From: Anarhynchus alexandrinus
Taxonomy: Eukaryota > Chordata > Aves > Charadriiformes > Charadriidae
DNA length: 64,000 nucleotides
Assembly (NCBI GenBank): GCA_008711295.1
Contig: VUYV01000216.1
Location: 429,802-493,801, forward strand
Direction of reading: 5' to 3'
The stretch's first letter is position 1; each line of letters opens with the position of its first letter. The translations under genes and the position numbers were made by a program. Under the pieces are notes generated by a model. The model did no database searches. It worked only from the letters and a program-made list of their open reading frames with translations, and was not told where the DNA came from. Of this stretch, positions 13,290 through 24,320 are shown in pieces.

Positions 13290-16200
13290 GGGAAAAGGAG
13301 AAACGGAGATTTGGGAGGTACACTGCTCCTGCCATGTTAACCAGGAAGGCGGTAATAAGCGACTTCTGGTATTGGTTTTGGATATGTTAACCTTTGGAGG
13401 CAAGAGTGACTTCACAGAAGGAAAAAGTAATTAACTAAATTAGCTTAGATCAGAAAGAATCAAGGAAAGCTGCGAGAGATTTGCTAAAGTGATACAAGTA
13501 GGCAGGTTAAAGTATTTTTGGCAAATGCATGTTGTCAAATATGAAATCCCAGTGTATTTCCTGAATGTTGAATTAACTCTGAGCACAAAAAAATATCCTT
13601 CTTGTCCTCTTGAGCAACTCAATGAAATCTTCTTCTTTGCACAGTGAGAAAAGCGAATAAAACATTTGACTCCAAACAACAGATGGAGCTGATTTCTGAA
13701 AGTGACTGTGTTGCTCAGTGAGTGCCATATCCCTCCAGGAACACTGCATTCATATCTGGCACCTCGACCAATAAAAAGGTGCAGCAGAAATAGGTGGGTG
13801 ACTAAAATACAAGATGAGCTATCTCCCAGAGGAGCGAGGAATTTAAAATTTGGCGGCTGGTTAGAGAGGACTTCAATAAGAGGAGACAGAAGAAGGAAAA
13901 TAAAATGATACACATAAGAAGAGGAGGTAAATTGGATTCTTCCATTTAACCTTTTACATAATAAAAGACAGGAGACATCCTAATGTAATTAAAAAGCAAT
14001 GCATTTAAAAATTAATAAAAAGCAAATGCCTTTTATTGGAGACAGGAGTATTGACAGGCTGAGCTGTTGGTCTGATCCGGTGTGTCAGCGTAGAGATAGC
14101 TATTTTACGTGACCTTTTGGGGATGTCTTCAGCCTTTGTAGCTAGGTGCGGTTTTGTTTTGCCACAGCCTGAGACATCTGGACACAAGCCTGCTCTGGTT
14201 CAACAGCTGGGTACATAGAGTCGCTGGGGTAGTGGTAGTCATGGCAGATATATTGCTGTGGGATGCTCAGTTGTTTGAGCTGATGGCAGCTGCATGGCTC
14301 CCAGTTTGCGGGGGTAACTTCTGGTTGGAGTACCACGTAAAGGTCTGTGCAGGTTCTCATTGCAAAGTCAGGCAGAATATGGCAAAACACTATAAATAAT
14401 TGTTTCTGGTTTATTAAGTCAAACACATGTCCAAGCTCCTTTAACTTTCCTAAGTAGACACCTTTTATGATGCTGGCTCCCTATGGAAATATAGTCAGCC
14501 TAGAAAGGAGCTTTAGCAAAGGTGGAGATACATTCTTCCCTGGCACATTTAGATTTTGATCCAGCCTGTCAGAGAAATGTGCTTTTATTCTGTCACACGG
14601 TAACTCATTTGAAACCAACAAAAGAACTTTGAATAGGGTGAGCAACTATATGTGTATGTTTGTGTGTATGCTTATACTGGTAAAAGAAATTTATTTATTT
14701 TGATCAAAATATTGCAAGTTTTAACTTATGTTCATAGGCCAAGAAACCAAGAAGAAGAAAAAAAAAAGCAGACCTGATCACATTAGGCTGGGTAGGACCT
14801 ATCACTAGGATGATTATTTGTTTGAAACTTCGTGATCCAAATGCTGCGTAGCTAAAAACTTTCTTATGAACGCTTCAGTTAAGACTGAAGACAGTTTTAT
14901 AGACAGGACACTTGGACTTAAATCTCAGCCTTTAGTTAGCATACCATATCCTGATCCCCACATGGGATGAGATGGATGGTTTGCTGTTTGTATTTTAAAA
15001 AGAGTATGATGCAACACTTGATGCACAGCCATAGCAGATCCTCACTAGGAAATGTACCTCCTGAAGGCAGTGACTGTCCAAACTACTGCTGGGAATGGCT
15101 TAAATGAAAATTTAGAGAAGCTGGTAGTGGATTTCCCCATGCTATCATCATTATTATTCCTTTTATTGGAAGCTACTGGATCTTCTTATGCCTGAAAACT
15201 ACTTCCTTCTCAAGATACTTTTCCCATGGTTTAATCCAAAGTTCTTTTCACCTCCCTTGGCAGTGTTCTGCCCCTTTTCTCAAGGATCAGTCACTTTTGA
15301 CACATAACTGAGAAATAAATGGTTTTAAATTGGAAGGAAAAAAAACCCAACCAACCAGCTCTGGAAAAGCAGCAGAACTCCTCTGTGATGAGATGCATCA
15401 TACTGTGAACTGGTCTCCCAAACTGCAGCAACAAACCCTCCATCGCTGACAGCACCTAAAACTGAAGAGAGCAGACACTGAACTCTTCAGGGCATCCTGT
15501 CCAAGGCTTTAGCTGATGAGAGTTTGCATTTCGTACTTATTTACTTCTAGTCATATGAAAAAATGCCTTAGCTCACTATTACTGCTGGAGTGGCCAGTTG
15601 TGGAAGAAAGAAAGTTGACATGGCCTAAGTAGGTTTCAGAGTTAACAAGCATGTTCTAGGAAAGCAAATCGTACCTTGTTTTGAGTCATTTCACATTGTC
15701 TATAGATATGGGCAATAAAAGATGTCTGAGAGCTAGGTATGATGGTTTCTTTGGGCTGTTTGTTAGTTTCCATGGAAGTTTGTGGTCTATAGAGTCTGTT
15801 TTGTCTGTAAGGATCACACTATATAAGAATTTAGACTTCACAAATTAAGCTGGGCCCTGCCAGTAAGTACATTTCAGAGCAGCACGTGCATCACCTGCTG
15901 TGTGCTCTTATTTCCTCCTGACTCTCATAGTTTAAAATAAACGTGCAAACAGAGGGTTTATAAAACTAGTTGAAATTCTCGTGAAATCAGAAAAGTTTAA
16001 ACAGAGGTGTCAGTCATTGCAACAGATGAAATGTTTTAGTGCTTAGTGATGTTTATAATACATTCTTTACCAAAGCACGCATTATTTGAGGTGACGAGTG
16101 TAAACATTTGCATGTGGTGAGCAACACGTTCAGGAGTTCTTAAGGATGCGAATTGCTTTATGACGTGTTTTGAAATGACTCCGCTTTTAGGAATGATTTT

Positions 16201-16700
16201 GAGAATTTACTTTGTTTTTGTAAATACGCAGCGAATAAGAGAGAGAAGGCAAGCCCTTTGTTCGCCTTCCCTCCTCCCTACAGTCCGCTCCCCCCCCCCC
16301 CAATTTGTTAAAGACGAATTGTTGCCCGTAGTAACTGCAGAGAATTTGTTGAAAAGCACACTTTTAGAAGACAATGGGCCCCAAATATACTGTGGCACAG
16401 CTTTAAACTTTATTAAGTCTGTCTTGGACTACCCTCTCCTCTCCCGAGTTAAAGGGAAGAAAAGTTTGGCAGCCTCCACGCTGTGAGCGTGATTGATGCC
16501 CAGAACATCTGAGGGACTTTTGTGTCCAGCGTGCTCTCCATGAGTGCATAATGTGTGAATACTCAAATAAGGTCAGCCCTTATCAGATGTAATCTAGGCC
16601 TGAAAGCAGATCAACGGTGACAGTCATACCCCATAAGTGAGAACACAAATCATCCTTGCATGCTTTGGACAAGTTATGGGATTTTCTCCCTTCTCGCTCC
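13290..16700. other. Non-coding stretch, no gene recognised
   Basis: AT-rich sequence without a recognisable exon, RNA gene or transposable element. A run of twelve C residues (16290-16301) follows a polypyrimidine stretch. Nothing else specific is visible. Confidence 0.6.
16290..16301. repeat. Poly-C run
   Basis: Twelve consecutive C residues, preceded by a pyrimidine-rich stretch from about 16258 (the minus strand reads as G12). It lies about 420 bases from the G18 run and gap at 16720-16749, so two C/G homopolymers occur in less than 500 bases. Confidence 0.9.
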
Positions 16701-16719
16701 CGTTTTACCCTTTCCGAAT

Positions 16720-16737
16720 GGGGGGGGGGGGGGGGGG
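16720..16737. repeat. Poly-G run ending at an assembly gap
   Basis: Eighteen consecutive G residues run directly into a block of twelve N. Long G-runs form quadruplexes and stall polymerases, so the true length here is unknown. The predicted poly-Gly (plus) or poly-Pro (minus) open frames that cross the gap are artefacts of the run and of the unknown bases. Confidence 0.9.
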
Positions 16738-16749
16738 NNNNNNNNNNNN
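16738..16749. other. Assembly gap (12 N)
   Basis: Twelve unknown bases lie between an 18-G run and an A-rich tract (16750-16772). The gap sits exactly where the sequence switches from poly-G to poly-A, which suggests sequencing failure at a homopolymer and not a scaffold join of arbitrary size. Confidence 0.95.
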
Positions 16750-16772
16750 AAAAAGGAAAAAAAAAAAAAAAG

Positions 16773-19700
16773 ACAAAACCCAGAGGAATACGTGCCTGGA
16801 ATACTAGACGGCCCCTTCAGCTGGGCCGCAGGGGGATGGGGGCTGTTTGCAAGGCGGTGGCAGTCCCTGCGCAGGGGCTTGGGGTGCGCTGCTCCTCTCG
16901 GGGCTGCCGGTGGAGCACCCCATGGGTGGAGCGGGGCAGGAGGGAAGAAACTTGGGTTCAACTCGCTCCTCCGGCGCCTTTTAAGAGTCTTTTCAGAGAT
17001 TTCTAAGCACGTCACAGCTTTTGTTGTCTGCCTGTCCCTGGGTTTGAATGCCTCAATTTTTCAAAGTGGAGTGAAAGCATCTTTTTATTCATTTCGAGTT
17101 TGTGCTACACGAATGGGGACACGGTGTTTCACCACAAAGCGAGTCAAAATATTAGAGAATAGTGCCAAAAAGAATTCACTTCTGCCAGCTTTCCTGGAGA
17201 AAGCATCGCTAAGCAGGTTTCATCTGAAGGAAGGGCCTTCCATTTGTGGGTATTACTTATTGTAGTTTAAGTACTGGTTTGTTTTTTTTTTTAACTAGGA
17301 AAAAAAAGAAAGCAGCAATGAAATGTTGTTAATTTAGATTTTTTGATTTGTGCTTCTGTTGAGAAAAGGATTTTAATGGGCGAAGAGCTTTTACAGAACA
17401 CAAAATATATAGGAAAATAGTATAATTAGCAGGAAGAAATCAAAGATACGGTTACATCATTGATGACATTAACAACTATGGAAACAATGATGTCATCCTC
17501 TATGATGTGAAACTATTTTTTCCACATTTATGATAACTTGAAAATTTTCTTTCCATTTTCAGAAATATAATGTCCCTATCAGGGCAATACTTTGCAGTAC
17601 TTTTGCTTGCTTACGCACTCTGCCTGAATAAGCGTGTAATGCTGATGGTATTCCCCAGGATTGAAGGGAAGAGCCAGGAACGCTGACAACCTGCCTACAA
17701 ACCCTGTAATTACAGCACATTATTGCTTCCTTCAGTTGTTTATTTTGCTTTGTGCTCGAATAACAACAGGAGTGTCCTGCTCCTCATTGAAAATGCACAA
17801 TAATATTAAACCCTTAGTTGCAGCTCACACCTTGGACTCTGAAGACATTAGAGAAATGTGAGCAGGACGTGTATCTGCAACCTCTTCCCTTTGCTTTCCA
17901 TCACTGAGCTGTCACCTCTTTGCTCTGCTGAAGGGGACGGTATTGTTTGTGTTAAGGTCAGAAATATTGGAATACAGGACCAGGAGGGAAATCTCTTGTC
18001 ATCAAATCCATGACCGTGGTGTCTCGAGCAACTGTGTCACATGTCACACTTCCCCCCTCGCCCCCTTCTTTTTTCTTCAAAAAAGTGATCAAGATATGTG
18101 TTAAAGTAATTTATGCATTCTTTTTGACCACTGTATCAAGGAGGAATACCACCTGATATCCATATATCCTGTATGGATTTGCAAGGAAACCTAATTTAAA
18201 GAGATAAATCATTGATTGTCTAAAAGATTCCTCCTGCCATCTGCACCCTAACAAATACCTGTTGGGCACCAGTGGTTAATACTGAAAAAGAACTGACGAA
18301 AGCCAGTAAGTTTGAAGGGATGCTCTACCATGGCTAACTTTTGTGTGCCTACTCAGAGATCTCTGGTTTCCTTCAGTAAGCCAGACTAGCTACCCGTGGC
18401 CATCCCAGAGCATGTTTACTTAAATTGCCCAGTCATGGTGGAGCTTTCCAATCGTATATGAGGTTCTTGCCACTGTGAGTTTTGACCTCGCTACTGCACT
18501 CTGTTAATGACATCTGTGGACAGATACAAACATGAATGAAAGACTGATTTTAAACACTTAGTTTGCTTTAGTCTGCACAGGAAACTCTTTTTTTTGATGC
18601 GTTGATTCCACTGGGATCCTAAAACATCCCAGTTAGATTCCCCATACTTTTAATGTCAGTCTTTCAGATTCAGGTGTTTGCAGCTCTGAATTCATCCAGC
18701 CCTTTATGGTCACGCAACTGGAGCTTGTGGTGTCTGTCCCGAGTGTCCAAACTAATGATACTCTTGCATCTTGCAGTCAAAAAGGTCATAGGAATGCCAT
18801 CCTATGTTTGATGTAGAAAGAATGGCCTGCTCTGTAGCATTTGATGAAAGATGTGTGATATGGGACGGTTTGGGATTGTTTGTTTTAGCAATAGAAACAT
18901 TTAAAATGGTGTCAGCAGATGATAAAGCATTGCTCTAAGGGGTTTTTTTTGTGCTTATATGGGAGCCTCGGAAGGAAACATCAAGCATGCTTTTTGAAGG
19001 CAGCATATAGGTTAAATGTGAATTTTAGAACTCAGATATTTTTTCCCATAAAAACTGATATGTGTGGAGCAAATCTGCAATTAGGACTCACATTAGAAAA
19101 TAAATAGTTTAGAACATTACCTTGTTACCTTCTTGGTATATATTCCAGTGAAAACACATGAGAAAGACTGAAAAATTATATTCACATAAATGATGTATTC
19201 CAGTCGTGCATAGAAATGTATGTCTGTGTTGCAGTTGCATTGTAAAATGGTGTAGTAATCAAGCAGGTAATAGAGTTTTAAACAAAAGGATGAGGAAAGA
19301 AGAGTAAATTCCACACATCATTGGGAAGACAAGAGTAATGCTCATCGCATTTATGATAGCTGGTCACGGTCTGGTTTATGAACGCTTTGGTCAGATTACT
19401 CTCAGTCACATCAAGTTGAATTTTATTCTGTTATTATGAATGGTTGTATGACAGCTGCTAGACGGCCACTTCAAAGATTTCCATTTTGCTAAGCATCATC
19501 AAAGATGTGGATGTTCCCCAGAAAGCTTCTAAGGGGATCACTTTTTTGGACCGAAATACCGTTCAAAGTGCGGTAGTGGAATTTACCCACTGAGATGCCG
19601 GGCTTCTGTTAGCCACAGCAGTCCAGTATCGGTGCCAAGCTGAACAAACATTGTCAAAAACGAGCTAATGAATCACAAAACCTACTTTTCTCCTTCTTAT

Positions 19701-20160
19701 AGGTAAAAATAATAGTGCTTTCATTAATAATGACTATATATTGACATGGAGTTTATTTGTAAATACCTAGTTTACCCATGCTTTTGGTATGTTTTTTTTT
19801 TCTCAGTGGTAGTTGGGAGTCTTATTTTATTGCAGTGTGTCAGTCTGTAATATTTCTGTAATGTTCCTGTTATATTGCTGTATTCGGTGTTCTAGGGATC
19901 TCATTTGTGTTTTGTTCAAGAACATAGACCACATACTTCTGCCGTTTGATGCCGTAACAGTTGTTCAAAATGCTTGTTCCTATCCTAAGGGGCAGATGTG
20001 TAGGTGGGTGGTTGTCTCGTGGGTTCGCACCCATTGATGGTACCTGAGCAGCCTTTCTCTGGGCAGGTGACCAGAATTGGTGTATCAGTTGAAAATAATA
20101 TTTCGCTGAGCAAATATCAAGATGATGATGATGTTGGTGTTATTATGTGTAATAACCCTA
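16773..20160. other. Non-coding flank upstream of the CpG island
   Basis: No exon or RNA gene is recognised. The first 200 bases after the gap are moderately GC-rich. The rest is AT-rich, with an inverted-repeat cluster at 17456-17497. By position this would be the proximal upstream region of the gene whose first coding exon starts at 20867. Confidence 0.55.
17456..17497. repeat. Inverted repeat with CRE-like half sites
   Basis: GATGACAT at 17462-17469 is matched by its exact reverse complement ATGTCATC at 17490-17497, across a 20-base spacer. The left arm overlaps an 11-base palindrome, CATCA-T-TGATG, at 17456-17466. TGATGTCA is a one-base variant of the cyclic-AMP response element. The arrangement could bind ATF/CREB-type dimers about 3.4 kb upstream of the CpG-island exon. 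The symmetry is seen directly; the regulatory role is inference. Confidence 0.35.
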
Positions 20161-20169
20161 GCCGTAGAT

Positions 20170-21240
20170 GAGGTGGCTTTATTTCAGTGCACCCGGCGGC
20201 GAAGTGACACAACTGCTGTGCGCAGTGTCACCGTGAGGGGTGAAGTTAAATCCATGCGCGCGCCTGATTCACTAACGGGCTTCGAGGGAAATCACGCACT
20301 GCACATATGTTGAAGCGGCTCATTTAGTACTTGAAGAATGACACCGGCTTAGGAAGTGTTTATAACAGTTGTCCGGTGAGAAGCGGTTCCCGCCGCAGGG
20401 AGGGCGGGTGCCTTATCTCAAATCACGCCGTGCAGGGATGGAGCCTTCCGTGCTTCTCCCCCTTTCCCCGCTGCCCTCCGCTATTGCGAGCGCCGTGGGC
20501 GGGTGGCAGCCCCCGGCCGCGCTGCTGTGCTCCCTCCACGGGCGAAGGCGGCGTTTGATGCGCGAAAGCCTGAAGCAAGTTTCACGGGACGCCTCTGGTT
20601 TCCTTTCAGGGCTGTGGGTCTGCCGGGGCGGGGAGCCGAGGGGTCCCCCCCCCTTTTACCCGGCGGCTGCTCCCCGCTCCCCAGGCTGCCGCCGCCGCCG
20701 TCCTTTTGTTGCCGAGCGCCCGGGGGGCGGTAGCCCGGCGGGGTCGCCGCTGGCCTGGCTCCCTGCCGGCGGGCGCGCCGCCAGCCCTGCCCCGCCGCGG
20801 GCTGACGGGCAGGAGCCGGGGAAGGGGAAGGAGAGGGGGGGGCGGCCGGGACCGGCGGCCGCGGCCATGGGGCGGCGGGCGGAGCGGGGCTGGCGGCGGC
20901 GCCTCTCGCTGCTGGCGCTGCTCTGGCTGCACGCCCGAGGTGAGCGGGGAGGCGGGGAGGGGAGCGGGGTCGGGGAAGGTGTCTGCCGACGGGGGCGGAG
21001 GGGAAGGAGATGGTGGTGGTGGTGGGGGAGGTTTTTGGCTGGGGTTGGGTCCTGCGGGGCCCGGTGGGTGATGCTCGCGGGGCGCAGGGCGTGCGGGAAC
21101 GGGCGGCGGGAGGGGGGCGGCATCCAGCGCGGCGCCCGGTGCTGACAGCGCGGCGGGGGAGGCTGCGCCCGCCGCTGCGAAGAGGAACTTCGGAAGCAGC
21201 GGCGTTAAATTGAATCCGCCTGTAGGAAATCTCCAGCGGT
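20170..21240 (+). promoter_or_regulatory. CpG island, presumed promoter of a plus-strand gene
   Basis: This is the only strong CpG island in the window. CpG density rises sharply at about 20170, peaks between 20460 and 21150 with long G/C-only stretches (for example 20640-20900), and returns to background by about 21240. There is no obvious TATA box at a fixed distance, as expected of a dispersed CpG-island promoter. It surrounds the first coding exon at 20867-20939, so the transcription start is probably within about 20300-20850; the exact start and 5' UTR cannot be fixed from sequence alone. The island extends about 300 bases into the presumed first intron, a common arrangement for developmental genes. 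Confidence 0.85.
20867..20939 (+). CDS. First coding exon, signal-peptide exon of an unidentified secreted or membrane protein (UNC5D candidate)
   Basis: The ATG at 20867 sits in GCGGCCATGG, with G at both -3 and +4, a strong vertebrate start context. It opens 24 codons with a typical signal-peptide layout: an Arg-rich n-region (residues 1-12), a hydrophobic core LSLLALLWL (13-21), then His-Ala-Arg. The exon ends at GAG followed by GTGAGC, a near-consensus donor at 20940, and leaves phase 1 (one base of a likely Gly codon). The frame is also open upstream to 20369, but this is GC-driven and no other start has better context. The Met-Gly-Arg start, the length and the break after Ala-Arg with a following Gly recall exon 1 of UNC5 netrin receptors, especially UNC5D, whose first intron is very long. 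Signal exons evolve fast, so this is a hypothesis. No second exon is seen in the window. Confidence 0.7.
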
Positions 21241-24099
21241 TGAGGCTTACGCGTTTTCTAACTTTTGTCTGTTTGCCCCTGTTAACAGCGAGGGGGGTTT
21301 TGTTGGTTTGTGTTTTTTGTTTTGTTTTTTTTTTAATAGTAACCCCGGACTAAAGAAACATTGCGCTGGTTTCGTAGGAAGGCTGAACTTGTTCATGCTT
21401 CAGTTTTAACAGGAAAGCATCATGCTAATTATAAGTGAAAACGCCGTATTTACCCATCAAGAAGCAAAAATTTGACATGGCTAATAAGAAAAGGGGGCAC
21501 TAATTAGCAGTAACTAGAGATTGTAACAAGGCAGAATTTTGATTGACAGCAGAATCATAGTAGCTTTATTCATTACGGAGGCTGAAAATAAGGAACGTGT
21601 ATTAATGGGTTTGAAAGGTACTTACAACAATTGCATTTGGAAACAAGTTCAGGATGCAGTAAACGGGATGGTGTGTTTTCAGGAGTTTGTAAATGTGCTT
21701 ACAGCAGTGTGCTTCATTCGCATACTGATGTCCTTTGGCAGAACTGTAAAGTTGCTGTCGTTGAAGAGACATTTTTCTGTTAAGCTTAGCGTCTTTTAAA
21801 AAGTGGTAAATAATTTAATTAAACACTCGATGTTTTGTCTTGGATGTTTTCATCAGGAAGCAGATAGCTAGCAAGCTCAGTATCACATCTGAAAAGAGAA
21901 AAAAAAATATGCACAGCAAGGAAGGTTTTTCTTTCTCCCCGTAAATTAGTCAGTTCCATTAACTAAACAGATAAACTTTCTGTGACCTCACCTACAGCCC
22001 TTCAGCATCAACCATGAGTTTTTCTGATGCTTGAGATGATTTTACTTTGGCTTCCTAATAAAGACATGATAAAGCTGAGGAGCAGAAGAAACAGCAGTGC
22101 CACGCATGTAGTCCATTTGTCCTGAGAGCTTTCATGCGGTGGGGAGTGGACGCGGTGTCCACGGGAGCAGCTGGGCTTGGGGAGAGCATGGTGGCTGCAG
22201 AGCAGGATTCAGAGCAGCAGTTGGACTGCAGGAGCTTGTACCAAGTGTAATGCTGTATGCAGCTCAGATTCAAGCTTGCGATCCTTGGTCGGTCATTTTC
22301 TCCTTGCATCACAAGAACCGCTGGGCTGATGTTTTATGGCTGATGTTTGACGTCATTTTCAGACTTGACCGCAGAAGCTGTATACGAAGCATAGGAGTGA
22401 GCATGCTGCACAGCTTTGCATGGGATGAGCAGATCTTACAGGCTTTAGGTGATACTGAAAACCTAGTTTTAAACCGTTCACTGGTGCTGTTCTTCCTAAA
22501 TGATACTTGTATGAAGTGCACGCTCCATACAAATTGCAGTCACACCTGACAGACCAGCCGTGGATATTTTTTCGGGGACCCTCAGTATTCTGCCAGCACC
22601 CTCTGCTGCCGAAGTGGGAAGTGCAACTGGGGCTGCGTCAACTCCCCGGAAATCAGGAGTCAAAAATGTTTGAGTCTTGTTAGTTTCTCTGTTCCCTTTT
22701 AAAATTTTGATGGGTAAACGCTTTGACGCTTTTTTTGTGTGTGTGATCCCTTGAAAAACAAGAGGGGTCTTAGATTATCCTCAGAGTTATCCATGCCAAA
22801 ATAATGTGCTCTTAAAGACACTGAGAATCTTGGTGCGATGACCTTCAAGGAAATGAGATGTATTCTGATTTAGGAGCATCTGTAAGGGCATTAGGCAGAT
22901 CTGTAGAAGAAACGCAGTAGGTTGCTGAAAGATGTGCACAGAAAACTTCTCTTGTCCGGAAGAGACCAAGATTTTTCCCTCTCTGCAGGATTCCAGGCAC
23001 CAAGATGAGCATGCAAAACTTATGCTAAAAGATAAGATCCTCAGATATTGTGTCTTATCAACAGTGTAACTACAAGTGTCAGTGTGAGATTCCCAGTAGC
23101 AGAATTTGAAACCTAGCTGCTCCTGAGTTAACAGTTTGCATTTGAAATACATTCCCAACTTCCCGGCAGTTGGGAGTCAAATCTTTCCTTGAATTTTGAG
23201 TACTTCTACAAACTTTTTAGGAAATGTAAGTAGTGGCTTGTTCAGCACAGGATTTGTTCCCTTCCAAGGACTGTGTATTTCTTGTTTGCCAGCACCGCTC
23301 AGAGGGCAAGAGGCTTGTGGTGGGGAATCTTTGCCAGGCAGCGCCCATGTGGGATCCTCACGGGTCCTCCTCCAAAATACTGAACATGAGATGGAATTTG
23401 GCCCAAAATCTTTCAGCAATTAAAGAAAGTAGCAATTGAAATAAAAAAATAAATAAATAGCAATTGAAGTGCTGTAGGATGATTTTAGGAGCTAAATCCT
23501 TCAAAAAAACCCTTGTAAAACTATGTATTGCATAATGATATTATTTATGTATTTATTTCTTTTTAAGTTACATGACTGTAACACTTTGCTTCCTCCTACC
23601 CTTTGGGTTATGGGTCAGAGTCCCATTGCTCTAGGCAGTTTCAAAGCCAGAAATTGTTACAAAAAGAGAGCTTAAAATCGAATTAAGAGGTCTTTTAAGT
23701 AATTCAGTCCATGCCTCAGGCCAAGAGCAAGGTTTTCTAAAGGCGTATTCATTCTAGCTTAAATTTGCTTAGTAGATGCTTCTATTCTTTCCCTTCAAAG
23801 CTTCTGTTTCCTTGCCAGATGATCACAGTGGGGACATGAATTATTAGCCTGTGGAGTCTGCCTTTTGCCTGTACGTACGCCTGGGGAGATCCTGATGGTT
23901 CCACACGGTTACTGATATCAAATATAGTTATATCATTAATGTAACAGCAGATTTGCATTGCATATAGGGCAGGAAAGCAACGCCAAGAGTTTAGTCAGTC
24001 CCTCTACATGCATATGATGTTTGTTACCAATATTTTACTTCAGTGATGAGGAGACCACAGGTTTCCAGGCAATCACTTCCAGTGCCTTCCTAGAAAAAA

Positions 24100-24320
24100 T
24101 AGTCTTAAATGTATTCTGGTCTTTTTTGCTCCAGTTGAAGCCCAATTCTATTTGTCCAGTCTTGAGTGTCTCCAGTTACTCTTGCTGACCTCTGCTGTGC
24201 ATTTTTCAGTCTCTCCATATGTTCCTCAAAATGCAGAACTCAGACCTGAGTGTTTCTTTATTTGTGCAATTGCTCGCCTGCCTGCATTATGTTATAGCGA
24301 CTGTGTATGGTATTATACCG
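24100..24320 (-). mobile_element. Possible ancient CR1/L3-like LINE fragment
   Basis: The stretch reading through CCTCTGCTGTGC, TCTCCATATG, CAGAACTCAGACCTGAG recalls the antisense of the CR1/L3 segment around 'counter-stain' words such as CCAGAACTGGACAC in old LINE copies. Similarity is patchy and heavily diverged, and the boundaries are guesses. It may equally be coincidence in T/C-rich DNA. Confidence 0.25.

Noticed and set aside
16656..17265. Open frames spanning the N gap (poly-Gly or poly-Pro followed by Lys-rich)
   Set aside because: They cross twelve unknown bases and homopolymers, so the frame is not defined; no recognisable domain follows.
20121..20133. (GAT)n run as a possible coding repeat
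   Set aside because: Only about four units, in AT-rich sequence just upstream of the island, with no supporting exon structure.
20606..21123. Pro/Arg-rich open frames on the minus strand of the CpG island
   Set aside because: These mirror the GC-rich plus strand. They have no domain, no splice logic and a composition set entirely by G/C runs.
20369..21145. 258-codon open frame through the CpG island
   Set aside because: It is in frame with the real exon and open only because GC-rich DNA lacks stop codons. It reads straight through a strong splice donor at 20940 into poly-Gly/Arg low-complexity sequence. Its upstream ATG has weaker support than the one at 20867.
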